A stretch of DNA of 64,000 nt from contig CALUTR010000002.1 of NCBI GenBank assembly GCA_944323755.1, positions 124,001-188,000 on the forward strand. The letters are read 5' to 3'. How positions within the stretch are numbered: position 1 is the stretch's first letter; every line of letters starts with the position of its first letter. Below are positions 37,594 to 47,746 of the stretch, in pieces. The notes under the pieces are model-generated. The model worked only from the letters and a program-made list of their open reading frames with translations. It did not search any database and had not been told where the DNA came from. Source of the stretch: an uncultured Helicobacteraceae bacterium. Its GTDB lineage: Bacteria; Campylobacterota; Campylobacteria; Campylobacterales; Helicobacteraceae. The position numbers were made by a program, and so were the translations under genes.

Positions 37594-38886
37594 CTAGAAT
37601 AATTTATACACAACACTTACAATAGTTAAGATTCCAGTAATTAATACAAATAAATCAAGTGGTTTATTTTGCCATTTTTTCATTTTAGCAACGCTATACA
37701 TACCAATCATAGGCATAATAAATAATATTGCAGCAATGATTGGACCACCTAAGCTTTCGATGAAATCAAGCACACTAGGATTGATATACGCCACAATAAT
37801 TAGTGTCACATACATAAAGATAGTAGTAAATATATTAATTTTTTTGAGATTAGGATTTTGGTTACCCATTGATTTTAGTGTTTTTCGAACAATACCATTT
37901 AAGCCTTCTGCTGCACCAAAATAATGCCCAAAAAATGAGCTAAGGATAGCTAAAAATGCTACAAGTGGAGCTCCATAACCTATGATAATATATTCAATCG
38001 AATTTTGTCCTCCCATTTCACTTTGGAACTTATTTGCAAAATATGAAAGAATAGGAATATTGGCTTCTCTTGCTTCTTTTAGATCATTTGAATCTAGACA
38101 TAAAATACAAGAAAATACAAAAAACATAACAAATACAAGTATCATAATAGCTGTATTTCTTAGAATCTGATTTGCTTTATATGGTGCGTCATCGCCGTAT
38201 TCTCTCCTTACACTTTTTGAAAATGTAGAAATTGCTGGAGAATGATTAAAGGCAAAAACAAGTACAGGCAAAGTAAGCCACACTACGATTGAAAAATCTT
38301 TAATACTAGGTATGTGAGTTATTGCTTCTATTTTCCAATGAGGTATAAGATAAAGTGAGAATAAAAATAATACAATACAAAGCGGATATACTAATGCGTT
38401 GCAAACTTTTGTGATAAATTCTTCTTTAAACAACATTACAAGCATCATAAAAGATACAAGCACAAAAACAAGAATAGCGCGTGTCATTGGATAAAGCTGT
38501 TTTGTGCTCTCATCATATAAAGAAGTGAGATTTAGTTGATTAATAAAAAAACTTCCAAAAGTATTTGTAATACCAACACCATAAGCAAGACAAATAGGAT
38601 AAATAGCAAAAAAATACAATATAGTAATAGCAATACTTACACCCATACCCCAGTGTTCTTCTGCAGCGTGTGTTATATCTCGCTCACTATCGCTTGAGGC
38701 ACACACAAAGCGCGATAATGCTCTGTGTGAAAGCCACACCATTGGGAATATTAAAATAGTCATAACTACAACAGGCCAAAATCCTCCTGTCCCTGCTTTG
38801 ATAGGTAAAAATAAAATTCCAGCACCTACTGCTGTACCAAAAAGTGAAAGCATCCATCGTGTATCAAATGGTGTCCAATTTTTCAT
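37594..38886 (-). CDS. sdaC: HAAAP-family serine transporter
   Basis: This 430-residue inner-membrane protein has eleven predicted helices. The start TRWMLSLFGTAVGAGILFLP and TGGFWPVVVM are typical of the hydroxy/aromatic amino acid permeases, as are FAFNHSPAISTF and SFFGHYFGAAEGLNG. The SdaC branch imports serine with protons; this is supported by sdaA directly downstream. AAGGAG precedes the ATG. Confidence 0.92.
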   Translation of the reverse strand: MKNWTPFDTRWMLSLFGTAVGAGILFLPIKAGTGGFWPVVVMTILIFPMVWLSHRALSRFVCASSDSERDITHAAEEHWGMGVSIAITILYFFAIYPICLAYGVGITNTFGSFFINQLNLTSLYDESTKQLYPMTRAILVFVLVSFMMLVMLFKEEFITKVCNALVYPLCIVLFLFSLYLIPHWKIEAITHIPSIKDFSIVVWLTLPVLVFAFNHSPAISTFSKSVRREYGDDAPYKANQILRNTAIMILVFVMFFVFSCILCLDSNDLKEAREANIPILSYFANKFQSEMGGQNSIEYIIIGYGAPLVAFLAILSSFFGHYFGAAEGLNGIVRKTLKSMGNQNPNLKKINIFTTIFMYVTLIIVAYINPSVLDFIESLGGPIIAAILFIMPMIGMYSVAKMKKWQNKPLDLFVLITGILTIVSVVYKLF

Positions 38887-38915
38887 TTCTGTTATCTCCT
38901 TATGTTAAGATTGGA

Positions 38916-39455
38916 TTATTTTATATGAGTCATAAACTCATTTCTGCTTCTAGCATCTTCTTTAAATATTCCTCTAACAGCACTAGTGATAAGTTTAGCA
39001 TTTTTATTTTCAACTCCTTGTATAATCATACATAAATGAGTTGCTTCTGTTACTACCATAACACCTTTTGGTTTCAATTCATTCATAAATGTATCAGCTA
39101 TTTGTGTGGTGAGATTCTCCTGAATCTGCAATCTTCGTGCAAATATATCAACAACTTCTACTAATTTTGATATACCAATGATTTTATTATTTGGGATATA
39201 TCCAAATGATATGGTTCCAAAAAATGGCAATATATGATGTTCGCACATCGAATAAAATTCAATATCCTTTAATACAATCATCTCATCACATATATGTTCG
39301 CTAAATGTATTTTTTAACACTTCCTTTGGGTCTTTATTGTATCCACTATATAATTTATCCCAAGATTTCATCACACGACTTGGGGTATTTTTTAAACCTT
39401 CTCTATTTGGATTTTCACCAATCTTATTAAAAAAGTCTATAAAAAATTCATGCAT
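38916..39455 (-). CDS. folE: GTP cyclohydrolase I
   Basis: FolE makes dihydroneopterin triphosphate from GTP for folate (and queuosine-type) pathways. The 179-residue protein has [14 protein letters not shown], the zinc and catalytic motif [24 protein letters not shown] and the second cysteine motif [10 protein letters not shown]. It overlaps the end of htpX by 8 bases. The order truD-htpX-folE is the same as in H. pylori. Confidence 0.96.
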   Translation of the reverse strand: MHEFFIDFFNKIGENPNREGLKNTPSRVMKSWDKLYSGYNKDPKEVLKNTFSEHICDEMIVLKDIEFYSMCEHHILPFFGTISFGYIPNNKIIGISKLVEVVDIFARRLQIQENLTTQIADTFMNELKPKGVMVVTEATHLCMIIQGVENKNAKLITSAVRGIFKEDARSRNEFMTHIK

Positions 39456-40383
39456 TCCAATTCCCTAATAGAGATTTTATTCTATTTTCTATACTTGGAT
39501 GAGTACTAAATGCTTCCTTTGGATTAAAAATATATGCTTCATTTCTTGTCGGATTTATATCTATATGTTGATAATTTGTTTTTGTATAGCTTTGACTTAT
39601 TTTTTGTAAAGCCCTTATCATAGGCTTATTATCATTCATTATATATGCTGCTCCACTATCTGCCATATATTCCCTGCTTCTACTTAATTGCATTTGAAGC
39701 AAAACTGTAATAACTGGTAATACAAACTGCAATACTAATAATATTATTTTTGCAATATTTGCACCATTATTTTTATTGTTAGTTGCAAATAAAAATATAG
39801 AATAATTTGCAATAAGCAGCATAATATTACTTAATACGCCTACACTAAGTGTAAGTCTAATATCACAATGTCTTATATGACTTAATTCGTGTGCTATCAC
39901 TGCTTTAAGCTCATCTTCTCTTAGATTCTCAATCAATGTTGTTGTGAGTGCTATAATAGAATTATTCTCATTCCAGCCACTTGCAAAAGCATTCATATAT
40001 GGCGCTTCCATAATATATAATTCAGGAGTAAATGAAGTATTAGAATCTCTTATTAATTCCTCTAATAAGGCATAAACATCTCTTTCCTTTTTACTTAATA
40101 CCTTGCTTGGATCTATTAATTTATACTGACTACCAGTGAGCATAATTTTTTTAAAATTATTAATCATAAACAATATTACACATACTGCAATAAAAAGCAT
40201 CATAAATGTAACAAGTGGAAATTCATTAAAGCTAATTAAATCAATAAAGCCGCTAGATAAGCTTTGTGCGTTAATTCTAACCACATCAACAAGTAAGCCA
40301 ATAAAAATAAAAATGATAATATAGGTTAGCAGTACAAGATTTGTTTTGAATTTATTTCTTGCTATAACTTCATCAAAACTCAT
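39448..40383 (-). CDS. htpX: HtpX-like membrane zinc protease
   Basis: This 311-residue M48 protease is for membrane protein quality control. It has two N-terminal TM helices (about residues 15-40 and 55-80), NAFASGWN, the zinc site [14 protein letters not shown], two more helices and [11 protein letters not shown] with the third zinc ligand. ATG 40383 is preferred over the upstream GTG at 40398, because AAGGGG lies at the right distance. The start overlaps the end of truD by 11 bases. Confidence 0.94.
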   Translation of the reverse strand: MSFDEVIARNKFKTNLVLLTYIIIFIFIGLLVDVVRINAQSLSSGFIDLISFNEFPLVTFMMLFIAVCVILFMINNFKKIMLTGSQYKLIDPSKVLSKKERDVYALLEELIRDSNTSFTPELYIMEAPYMNAFASGWNENNSIIALTTTLIENLREDELKAVIAHELSHIRHCDIRLTLSVGVLSNIMLLIANYSIFLFATNNKNNGANIAKIILLVLQFVLPVITVLLQMQLSRSREYMADSGAAYIMNDNKPMIRALQKISQSYTKTNYQHIDINPTRNEAYIFNPKEAFSTHPSIENRIKSLLGNWNA

Positions 40384-41467
40384 TCTCAACCCCTTCACCT
40401 ACATCTCTATTTGCAATTAGATTAAGAAGTATTGTAGCATAACTACCCTTTGGTAGTGAAAAGTTGAATTCTCCATTTGCAATATCATCTTTATATATAA
40501 ACTCAAGATGACCTATAAAAATCCATGCAAATCGCCTAGAACCTATCTCATTTTTTAATAAATCATCTATGAAATCATTCTCAATTTGTCCTGCTAAATC
40601 TTTAGCTAATACACTCTTTGCACCATATAATAATCCAGTTGGTGCGATTTGGTGATTATAAAATCTAATATCATTATCCACTGCATCATCATTTATAAAA
40701 AGCTTTCCATAAGGATAATGTTGCATCACATCACCATTGAGCAACTTAAAAAAATGCTTTTGAGATTTTAGATTTTTTATCATTTTAGATTCCATTTTTA
40801 ATGCATTACTAGAATCTAAAATATTAAAATCATTTATAATGCGACTTATTTCTATACGCTTTCTTAGCCAGTGATTAAACAAATAACTTTGATATGCGCT
40901 AATTAAAAATTTTGCTAGTTTTTTATCTCGTATTTTTATTTTATGCTGAAGTATCGCCTTTCCATCATTATAATTATCGCCTCTATTACCAAACCTTTGG
41001 AATCCAAAATAATTTGGCATACCAGAATCTAAAATAATTTTTATAATATTTCGTATTTTATCTGCATTGATTTTATTTAGCTTTTTTATTCGTATGTGGA
41101 ATTTATTTCCTTTTAGGTGTCCAATTTTGATTTTATTATTATGATAAGTAGAATCTAATATTTTTATATTATCAAATTCGATGGATTCTATATTTTTAGC
41201 TATTTTTTTATTAAGTGATATATATTGAATGCTAAGCGCATTTTTATCTTTTAATCCCGCGTATCCTATGTCTGATTTTTTAATATTTAATTTTTTGCTT
41301 ATGATATTTAGTAATTCAAATGTACTTAAATCTTTTTTTCTAATCTTTAAAATCAAATGCTCACCATTACCGCTAAAAGGATAAAGCGGGATCTCTTCTA
41401 CTACAAAATTCCTTGAATTTTTTGCAAAATAAAAATCAATTGGTGAATGATTTAAATGTGATAATAT
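40373..41467 (-). CDS. truD: tRNA pseudouridine(13) synthase, start codon apparently ATA
   Basis: TruD modifies U13 of tRNA-Glu. [15 protein letters not shown] contains the catalytic Asp, and [16 protein letters not shown] and [12 protein letters not shown] are family motifs. The first standard start in frame (TTG 41356) would remove the conserved N-terminus that includes [17 protein letters not shown]. The open frame continues upstream to 41467, and TAA at 41477-41479 closes it. No ATG, GTG or TTG exists in that stretch. ATA 41465-41467 lies six bases after AAGGA, where the start should be. With ATA the protein has 364 residues, close to the family length. It is first in truD-htpX-folE. Confidence 0.85.
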   Translation of the reverse strand: MLSHLNHSPIDFYFAKNSRNFVVEEIPLYPFSGNGEHLILKIRKKDLSTFELLNIISKKLNIKKSDIGYAGLKDKNALSIQYISLNKKIAKNIESIEFDNIKILDSTYHNNKIKIGHLKGNKFHIRIKKLNKINADKIRNIIKIILDSGMPNYFGFQRFGNRGDNYNDGKAILQHKIKIRDKKLAKFLISAYQSYLFNHWLRKRIEISRIINDFNILDSSNALKMESKMIKNLKSQKHFFKLLNGDVMQHYPYGKLFINDDAVDNDIRFYNHQIAPTGLLYGAKSVLAKDLAGQIENDFIDDLLKNEIGSRRFAWIFIGHLEFIYKDDIANGEFNFSLPKGSYATILLNLIANRDVGEGVENEF

Positions 41468-41528
41468 GGGATTTCCTTAAAAATAAAATTCAAACTCATA
41501 ATATTATCACAATTTATTTTTTTAATTT

Positions 41529-41972
41529 TTATATATAAAACATAAGCTTTGCAATAATCACTATAAAAATAGATAAAAATAAAGCTACTGGATGAATTAT
41601 CTTTCCTAATGGATTCCTACACTTAAATACAAAAGCACAACTAAGTGAAATAGCAACAAATATAAAAATTACACTTGCTAATCCTACTTTTATCATCAAT
41701 AATGATTGCAATCTACTATTAAAAAATCCAATATCACTGCCAACATACCTAGATAGCATCATACCACCTGTTAGCAATAACATTAATACACAAAGTGGCA
41801 TAATTTTTCTAGCTCTTTTTTGTATCGCAGATGAAACTTTTAGATTTATTTCATCACCTAATATCTTTTTTACATTTGGATATATTACAACATCAAAAAA
41901 TAAATAACCAACAAAAATAATCGCACAAAATAAATGAATAATAAGTAAAAATGGATATAGGGTATCTAACAT
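41529..41972 (-). CDS. Four-helix integral membrane protein (CopD/HemJ-like topology)
   Basis: This 147-residue protein has TM helices at about 7-28, 57-75, 90-115 and 125-145. LIIHLFCAIIFVGYLFFD resembles the first helix of CopD-like or HemJ-like proteins with a histidine facing the membrane, and RARKIMPL precedes helix 2. It may bind heme or copper or have a respiratory role; this is only a topology-based guess. It is transcribed away from rnhB, with 89 bases between them including a TTGACA at 41995-42000. Confidence 0.65.
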   Translation of the reverse strand: MLDTLYPFLLIIHLFCAIIFVGYLFFDVVIYPNVKKILGDEINLKVSSAIQKRARKIMPLCVLMLLLTGGMMLSRYVGSDIGFFNSRLQSLLMIKVGLASVIFIFVAISLSCAFVFKCRNPLGKIIHPVALFLSIFIVIIAKLMFYI

Positions 41973-42061
41973 TTCATTTCCTTATTTTAAATTTTTGACA
42001 AACTATACTAGAATTGCAAAATAATAATTATTATCATAAGATAAGATAAGGCTACTACATA

Positions 42062-42643
42062 ATGAATTTATTTCAATATATAGATAATGATGAGGTCATT
42101 TGTGGTATTGATGAAGCTGGGAGGGGTTGCGTTGCTGGTAGTTTATTTATCTGTGGTGTTAAATGCAGCCTTAATGATATTTCCAATATCAAAAACATCA
42201 ATGATAGTAAAAAGATAAGCAGAATCCAAAGAGATAATATTGTCAATAGCATTAATAAAAACATTAAATATTATGTAATTAAATTTAGTGCTTATGATAT
42301 TGATAATAATGGAATCTCAAAATGTATGAAACTAGGATTATTAGAAATTATAAGCAAGCTAGATTCTAAGAGATATTTATTTGATGGAAATACGAGCTTT
42401 GGTGTAGGTGGGATTGATTGTATTATCAAAGGAGACAGCAAGATTCCACAAATATCACTTGCAAGTATTATTGCAAAAAGCTTCAAAGATAAAGAAAGTG
42501 ATGAATTACACATACAATATCCATATTATCATTTAGATAAACATAAAGGATATGCTACTAAAACACATAAAGAATTAATAAAATTATATGGTTTATCGCC
42601 AATTCATAGAAAAAGTTTTAAAATTAATTTAACATCAAAATAA
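42062..42643 (+). CDS. rnhB: Ribonuclease HII
   Basis: RnhB cuts RNA in RNA-DNA hybrids and at single ribonucleotides. The 193-residue protein starts with the active-site motif ICGIDEAGRGCVAG (Asp, Glu), continues with NDSKKIS, a central GDSKIPQISLASIIAK with the third acidic residue, and HIQYPYYHLDKHKGY. The usual PLAG of the family is changed to CVAG, also seen in short campylobacterial forms. The length is normal. Confidence 0.93.
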   Translation: MNLFQYIDNDEVICGIDEAGRGCVAGSLFICGVKCSLNDISNIKNINDSKKISRIQRDNIVNSINKNIKYYVIKFSAYDIDNNGISKCMKLGLLEIISKLDSKRYLFDGNTSFGVGGIDCIIKGDSKIPQISLASIIAKSFKDKESDELHIQYPYYHLDKHKGYATKTHKELIKLYGLSPIHRKSFKINLTSK

Positions 42644-42661
42644 ACATAAAAGGAGTAAAAA

Positions 42662-43507
42662 TTGAGGGAAATTCATTATAAAGATATAGTTTCAAATGTT
42701 GCAAAATTATGTATTGATGCGTGTTGCATACAAACAGATGATATAAAGAATGCTTTCAATAAAGCTAAAGATAACGAATCATCGCCTCTTGGAAAAAGCA
42801 TATTAGAAAAACTAATTGAAAATGGAAAAATAGCAGAAAAAACATTTGTGCCAATATGCCAAGATACAGGTATGGCAGTGATTTTTGTAGAGTTAGGACA
42901 AGATGTAAGAATTGTTGGTGGATATTTAGAAGATGCAATTAATGAAGGGGTAAAAGAAGGCTATGTTGGTGGATATCTAAGAAAATCTGTAGTTGAAGAG
43001 CCATTATTTGAGCGTAAAAATACTACAAACAATACTCCAGCTGTAATACACACTAGAATAGTAAAAGGTGATAAATTAAATATCAAAATGGCTGCAAAGG
43101 GATTTGGCAGTGAAAACAAAAGCATATTGAAAATGTTGGTTCCAGCTGATGGAATTGAAGGTGTTAAAAAGGTATTCACAGAAGCTATAAATCTAGCCGG
43201 CCCAAATGCATGTCCACCTCTTGTTGTTGGTGTTGGCATAGGTGGAACAATGGAAAAAGCTGCAATACTAGCAAAAATGGCAGCCGTAAGAGAAATAGGG
43301 TCTCATAATCAAGATGAAAGATATGCAAAGTTAGAAGATGAATTATTAGAAATTGCAAATAATTCTGGTGTAGGACCACAAGGTCTTGGTGGAAATACAA
43401 CTGCATTTGCAGTAAATGTAGAATGGTATCCAACTCATATAGCCGGATTGCCAGTTGCAATTAATATAAATTGTCACGCTGCAAGACATGCTCATATAGA
43501 GCTTTAA
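42662..43507 (+). CDS. Fumarate hydratase class I, alpha subunit
   Basis: This 281-residue N-terminal subunit of the two-subunit [4Fe-4S] fumarase interconverts fumarate and malate in the TCA cycle. Cluster cysteines are in PICQDTGMAV, GPNACPPLVVGVGIGG and NINCHAARHA. The start is TTG 42662 with AAGGAG at 42651-42656. The beta subunit follows 16 bases downstream, so both are translated from one message. A tartrate dehydratase (TtdA) assignment is the alternative, less likely in this group. Confidence 0.92.
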   Translation: MREIHYKDIVSNVAKLCIDACCIQTDDIKNAFNKAKDNESSPLGKSILEKLIENGKIAEKTFVPICQDTGMAVIFVELGQDVRIVGGYLEDAINEGVKEGYVGGYLRKSVVEEPLFERKNTTNNTPAVIHTRIVKGDKLNIKMAAKGFGSENKSILKMLVPADGIEGVKKVFTEAINLAGPNACPPLVVGVGIGGTMEKAAILAKMAAVREIGSHNQDERYAKLEDELLEIANNSGVGPQGLGGNTTAFAVNVEWYPTHIAGLPVAININCHAARHAHIEL

Positions 43508-43523
43508 AATAAAGGAGTATGTG

Positions 43524-44072
43524 ATGGAAATAAAACTAAAAGCACCATTTACAAAAGAAGATATAGTAAATTTAAAAGCAGGTGATAATGTATTGATTAC
43601 TGGGACTATAATGGCAGCTAGAGATGCAGCACACAAAAAGTTATTTGAAGCATTTCAAAATAATGAAAAAATACCAGTTGAGTTAAAAAATCAAACAATA
43701 TATTATCTTGGACCAAGTCCTGCAAAACCAGGCGATGTAATAGGAGCAGCAGGACCAACAACAAGTGGAAGAATGGATAAATATACGCCTATGATGCTTG
43801 ATTTAGGCATTAGTGGAATGATTGGCAAAGGATACAGAAGTAAAGAAGTTATAGATTCTATCATTAAGCATAAAGCTGTATATATGGTAGCAATAGGTGG
43901 AGCTGGTGCTTTAATATCAAAAAGTATTAAAAAATATGAAGTATTAGCATATCCAGAGCTTGGTCCAGAAGCTATTGCACGATTAGAAGTAGAAAACTTT
44001 CCTGCAATTGTGGCAATAGATTCAAATGGTGTGAATTTCTATGAAATTGGACAAAAGGAATACAAAAAGTAA
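43524..44072 (+). CDS. Fumarate hydratase class I, beta subunit
   Basis: This 182-residue C-terminal subunit has the substrate-binding motif GAAGPTTSGRMDKYTPMML, IGKGYRSKEV and IGGAGALISK. AAGGAG at 43512-43517 favours ATG 43524 over GTG 43521. It forms a heterodimeric enzyme with the product of the preceding gene. An AT-only 10-bp inverted repeat (ACTTTTAAAA, 44071-44102) follows the stop and may act as a weak terminator. Confidence 0.92.
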   Translation: MEIKLKAPFTKEDIVNLKAGDNVLITGTIMAARDAAHKKLFEAFQNNEKIPVELKNQTIYYLGPSPAKPGDVIGAAGPTTSGRMDKYTPMMLDLGISGMIGKGYRSKEVIDSIIKHKAVYMVAIGGAGALISKSIKKYEVLAYPELGPEAIARLEVENFPAIVAIDSNGVNFYEIGQKEYKK

Positions 44073-44168
44073 CTTTTAAAAACAGAGTTTATAATTTTAA
44101 AAGTATTATGCTACGCATTTTTATTGTTATTTAATAAAATAGCGAAATTTTATAAAGATAAAGGTAAT

Positions 44169-44288
44169 TTGAATAATATGATACTACATATAATGTTTTC
44201 TTTTTTGTATATTGATGTTTATGTAGTATCTAGCTCTTATTGGTGCGACTAAAGCACCAAATATACTTCTTTTAAAGCGATAATCGCT
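44169..44288 (+). promoter_or_regulatory. Leader-like region before trpB: short ORF with Trp codon and three hairpins
   Basis: In the 276-base gap before trpB a small frame (TTG 44169 or ATG 44178 to TAA 44250-44252) encodes 24-27 residues ending SSSYWCD. Three perfect stems surround it: GATACTAC 44180-44187 with GTAGTATC 44223-44230; TTGGTGC 44240-44246 with GCACCAA 44254-44260, which covers the single Trp codon and the stop; and AGCGA 44276-44280 with TCGCT 44284-44288. The layout recalls an attenuator. There is no strong T run after the stems, and only one Trp codon, so the regulatory role is a hypothesis. Confidence 0.4.
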
Positions 44289-44348
44289 ATTTGACCGCAA
44301 TTTAGTTAAGTTAAATAATTTTTCAAATTTTAAGTTTAAGGTATAAAA

Positions 44349-45572
44349 ATGAAAATTCCATATTTAAAACAATTTCCAAACAATGAGGGATATTTCGGCA
44401 AATTTGGTGGTGCATTTATTCCAGATGCAATTCTAAAACAAATGAAAGAAATCAATGAAGCGTATGATTTAATCGCTCAAAATGCTGACTTTATAGCAGA
44501 GCTTAGAAAAATAAGGAGAGATTTTCAAGGTCGCCCAACTCCACTTTATTTCGCCAAGAACCTAACGCAAAAATATAATGGTGCTGGTATTTACCTAAAA
44601 AGAGAAGATTTGAATCACACTGGAGCGCATAAATTAAATCATTGTATGGGCGAAGCACTCCTTGCTAAATTTATGGGCAAAAAAAAGCTCATAGCAGAAA
44701 CGGGGGCAGGGCAACATGGCGTAGCACTAGCTACTGCAGCTGCATATTTTGGAATGGAATGTGAAATACATATGGGTGAAATTGATATAGAAAAAGAGTA
44801 TCCAAATGTTACAAGAATGAAAATATTAGGAGCAAAAGTAGTTCCTGTAAGCTTTGGTGGAAGGACATTAAAAGAGGCTGTAGATTCTGCATTTGAGGCA
44901 TATCTGCAAGATCCTATAAATTCACTATATGCAATTGGCAGCATTGTTGGACCACACCCATTTCCTAAGATTGTTCGTGATTTTCAGCTTATTGTTGGAA
45001 TTGAAGCAAAAGAACAATTCTATAATCTTACAGGCGAACTTCCAGATATTATAACTGCTTGTGTTGGTGGTGGTAGCAATGCTATTGGAATATTTGGTGC
45101 ATTTATAGATGATGAATATATCGACTTAATTGGTGTTGAACCACTTGGTAAATCAGAATCTAATAATGTAATACAAGGTAGCCACGCTGCAAGTTTGTCT
45201 TATGGAAGTGAAGGAATTATGCACGGATTTAACTCCATTATGCTAAAAGATGAAAATGGCAATCCTGCAAGTGTCCATAGCGTAGCTAGTGGATTAGATT
45301 ATCCAAGCGTTGGTCCAGAACACGCATATCTATCTTCAATTGGTAGGACAAAAATAGCAACCATAAATGATAAAGAAACTATAAAAGCATTCTTTGAATT
45401 AAGTAGGCTAGAGGGCATTATCCCAGCAATAGAATCATCACATGCATTAGCATATGCACTAAAAATAGCACCTTCATTAAAAGGTAAAAAAATATTAGTA
45501 AATCTTAGTGGTAGAGGTGATAAAGATATAGATTTTATTGTGAAAAACTATGGATATGGAGATAGTATATAA
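44349..45572 (+). CDS. trpB: Tryptophan synthase beta chain (orphan)
   Basis: TrpB joins indole and serine to tryptophan. The 407-residue protein is the canonical TrpB type, with GGAFIPD, the PLP lysine in [28 protein letters not shown], and the phosphate-binding glycine loop [10 protein letters not shown], then NLSGRGDKD at the end. No trpA or other trp gene is adjacent: fumarase lies upstream and an outer-membrane protein is convergent downstream. It may use free indole or pair with a TrpA encoded elsewhere. Confidence 0.93.
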   Translation: MKIPYLKQFPNNEGYFGKFGGAFIPDAILKQMKEINEAYDLIAQNADFIAELRKIRRDFQGRPTPLYFAKNLTQKYNGAGIYLKREDLNHTGAHKLNHCMGEALLAKFMGKKKLIAETGAGQHGVALATAAAYFGMECEIHMGEIDIEKEYPNVTRMKILGAKVVPVSFGGRTLKEAVDSAFEAYLQDPINSLYAIGSIVGPHPFPKIVRDFQLIVGIEAKEQFYNLTGELPDIITACVGGGSNAIGIFGAFIDDEYIDLIGVEPLGKSESNNVIQGSHAASLSYGSEGIMHGFNSIMLKDENGNPASVHSVASGLDYPSVGPEHAYLSSIGRTKIATINDKETIKAFFELSRLEGIIPAIESSHALAYALKIAPSLKGKKILVNLSGRGDKDIDFIVKNYGYGDSI

Positions 45573-45583
45573 CCATATATAAA

Positions 45584-45612
45584 TCATAGAATCTCAATTA
45601 AAGTTTCTATGA
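45584..45612. terminator. Hairpin between convergent trpB and outer-membrane gene
   Basis: TCATAGAA (45584-45591) and TTCTATGA (45605-45612) form an 8-bp stem with a 13-base loop. It lies just after trpB and just beyond the stop of the - strand gene, so it could end transcription from both sides. Confidence 0.45.
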
Positions 45613-45640
45613 AATTTAAAATTTAAAATTTAAAATTTAA
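45612..45640. repeat. Tandem heptamer AAAATTT, about four copies
   Basis: A 29-base stretch with 7-base period lies across the stop codon of the outer-membrane protein gene at 45623-46237. The gene's last codons (LNFKF and stop) are read from two of the copies. Confidence 0.8.
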
Positions 45641-46237
45641 TCCTAAGATAAATTGATATGGAGTATCTGCATCTAGAGTTTGTCTTGTTGCATCGATTAT
45701 TGTTACAGGAATTTGTTTATTTGGAAAATTTGTATTTACTAATCTAAATTTAAACTCTAATTCTAAAAATTCTAATGGTTGATATACTAAACCTGCATTT
45801 AAACCAAATCCCATAGAGTTATGATCTCCATATGAATTATTTGTATTTAATGTTACATAACCAATATTTATACCACCAAAAATACCAAATGAATATGCAA
45901 GAAAATCATATCTATAATCAGCATTTAATAGATATAAATCCATACTTGCTTTTTTAAACATATCATTTGACCCAATAAAATGATTCCTATTGTAATCAAA
46001 ATATATTCTAATGGCTTGTTCTTCTACAAAATATGCATCATAGCCAAATTTTAATCCATAATTTAAAGTAGTATTATTTTTATCACCTTCATACCAGTCA
46101 ATCTCAATATAATTGTTATAATATTCTTCACTACTTTGAAGCATTGAAACACCACCACTAAGACCAACGACAAAACCACTTGCACCAAAAGCTATAGAGC
46201 AATACAACAAAACAATAATTACAACTCTTTTTAGCAT
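45623..46237 (-). CDS. Small outer-membrane beta-barrel protein
   Basis: This 204-residue exported protein has a signal peptide ending AFGA at about residue 19 and alternating amphipathic strands (LNYGLKFGYDAY, FGIFGGINIGYVTLN, FGLNAGLVYQPL). It ends in LGLNFKF, with a C-terminal Phe as needed for Bam recognition. It resembles OmpA-barrel or opacity-like eight-strand proteins. The gene is monocistronic and convergent with trpB. The end of the frame lies in a heptamer repeat. The function is unknown. Confidence 0.75.
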   Translation of the reverse strand: MLKRVVIIVLLYCSIAFGASGFVVGLSGGVSMLQSSEEYYNNYIEIDWYEGDKNNTTLNYGLKFGYDAYFVEEQAIRIYFDYNRNHFIGSNDMFKKASMDLYLLNADYRYDFLAYSFGIFGGINIGYVTLNTNNSYGDHNSMGFGLNAGLVYQPLEFLELEFKFRLVNTNFPNKQIPVTIIDATRQTLDADTPYQFILGLNFKF

Positions 46238-46407
46238 TATTACTTCTTATTGTAGACTTATTTATTTTAAATAAATCGCAATTATACTATCTATAATACT
46301 TAAATCACTAAATATTAAAGAATCTAATCAAAAATAATTAATAAAATTAAACTATAACTTAATATTTTTTATATAGAATCAGCAAAATTTTTACTCCTAG
46401 GTTAATA

Positions 46408-47724
46408 ATGATGAAATACTATAAATTCCTATTAGCTGGTTTTTTATCAGCTTTTATTGTTACTGGTTTGCTTTTTAGCAATCTTTTTGGAAATGAGGGG
46501 GCAAATTCAAACCAATCAAGATTAGATGCATACAATAAACTTAGAAATGTGATTTTATCTGTTGAAAATTATTATGTAGATGAAGTTGATATAAATGAAA
46601 TAGTAAATAAAGCTATAAGCGGACTTTTGACAAATCTAGATGCGCATTCTGCATATTTACCACCAAAAGATTTTCAAGAATTAAAAGTTCAAACAGATGG
46701 TGAATTTAGTGGTATTGGTATTCAAATAGCAATAAAAGATGGTGCATTAACCATTATTGCACCAATAGAAGGCACACCTGGAGATAAAGCTGGATTAAAA
46801 TCTGGTGATATTATTTTAAAAATTGATGATAAAAGCACTATTAATATGACAATTGATGATGCAATGAATCTTATGCGTGGTAAGAAAAAAAGCATTGTAA
46901 AACTAACAATTGTTAGAAAAAATGAATCAAAGCCTTTGGTGTTTGAAATAGTTCGTGATGTAATATCTATAAAATCAACTTATGCAAAGAAAATAGAAAA
47001 TACAAATTATCTATATGTACGTGTTAATACTTTTGATAAAAAAGTCTCACAAGAAGTTGAAAGTTTAATCAAAAAGGAACAACCAAGTGGCGTAATATTA
47101 GATCTTAGAGGGAATCCAGGTGGTTTATTAGATCAGGCTGTAGAGCTTAGTAATTTATTCATTAAAGATGGAATCATTGTATCTCAAAAAGGTAAGTTAA
47201 GAGAAAGTAATGAAGAATTTAGAGCCAATGGAAAAGCTGCATTTGGTGATATGCCATTAGTCGTGCTTGTTAATAGTGGTAGCGCAAGTGCAAGCGAGAT
47301 AGTAGCAGGTGCATTACAAGATCACAAAAGAGCTGTGATTGTTGGAGAAAAGACATTTGGCAAAGGCAGTGTTCAAGTTGTATTACCATTAGATCAAAGC
47401 GATGGATTGAGGCTTACTACAGCTAGATATTATTTACCAAGTGGAAGGACAATACAAGCAGTTGGTATTACACCAGATATTGTTGTATATCCAGGAGCTG
47501 TTCCAAAAGATGAAAATGATTTCAGTGTAAAAGAATCTGATTTAAAAAAGCATCTACAAGGTGAATTAGATAAAATTGAAAATAAGGATATTAAAATTAA
47601 TAATAATGAAAATATCATAACAACCAATGATATTTATAATGATATACAACTAAAAAGTGCTATTGACGCATTAAAAATATTAATGGTTGTAAATAACAAT
47701 ATAATAAATATTGCAAATAAATAA
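46408..47724 (+). CDS. ctpA: S41-family C-terminal processing protease
   Basis: This 438-residue protein has one N-terminal TM helix (about 7-28), a Ctp N-terminal region with [11 protein letters not shown], a PDZ domain ([21 protein letters not shown] and the following strands) and the serine-lysine catalytic domain [24 protein letters not shown] and [11 protein letters not shown]. It processes or degrades periplasmic proteins at their C-termini. It begins a packed + strand run that continues through the pur genes; a link to purine synthesis is not obvious. Confidence 0.94.
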   Translation: MMKYYKFLLAGFLSAFIVTGLLFSNLFGNEGANSNQSRLDAYNKLRNVILSVENYYVDEVDINEIVNKAISGLLTNLDAHSAYLPPKDFQELKVQTDGEFSGIGIQIAIKDGALTIIAPIEGTPGDKAGLKSGDIILKIDDKSTINMTIDDAMNLMRGKKKSIVKLTIVRKNESKPLVFEIVRDVISIKSTYAKKIENTNYLYVRVNTFDKKVSQEVESLIKKEQPSGVILDLRGNPGGLLDQAVELSNLFIKDGIIVSQKGKLRESNEEFRANGKAAFGDMPLVVLVNSGSASASEIVAGALQDHKRAVIVGEKTFGKGSVQVVLPLDQSDGLRLTTARYYLPSGRTIQAVGITPDIVVYPGAVPKDENDFSVKESDLKKHLQGELDKIENKDIKINNNENIITTNDIYNDIQLKSAIDALKILMVVNNNIINIANK

Positions 47725-47746
47725 GTGCATTAAGGGATATAAAAAT

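Noticed and set aside
43185..43460. Long antisense ORFs in the fumarase alpha gene
   Set aside because: They are Leu/His-rich shadows of the conserved coding strand without translation signals.
45612..45640. CRISPR-like or minisatellite array
   Set aside because: The unit is only seven bases without spacers and with four copies; no array of spaced repeats occurs anywhere in the window.
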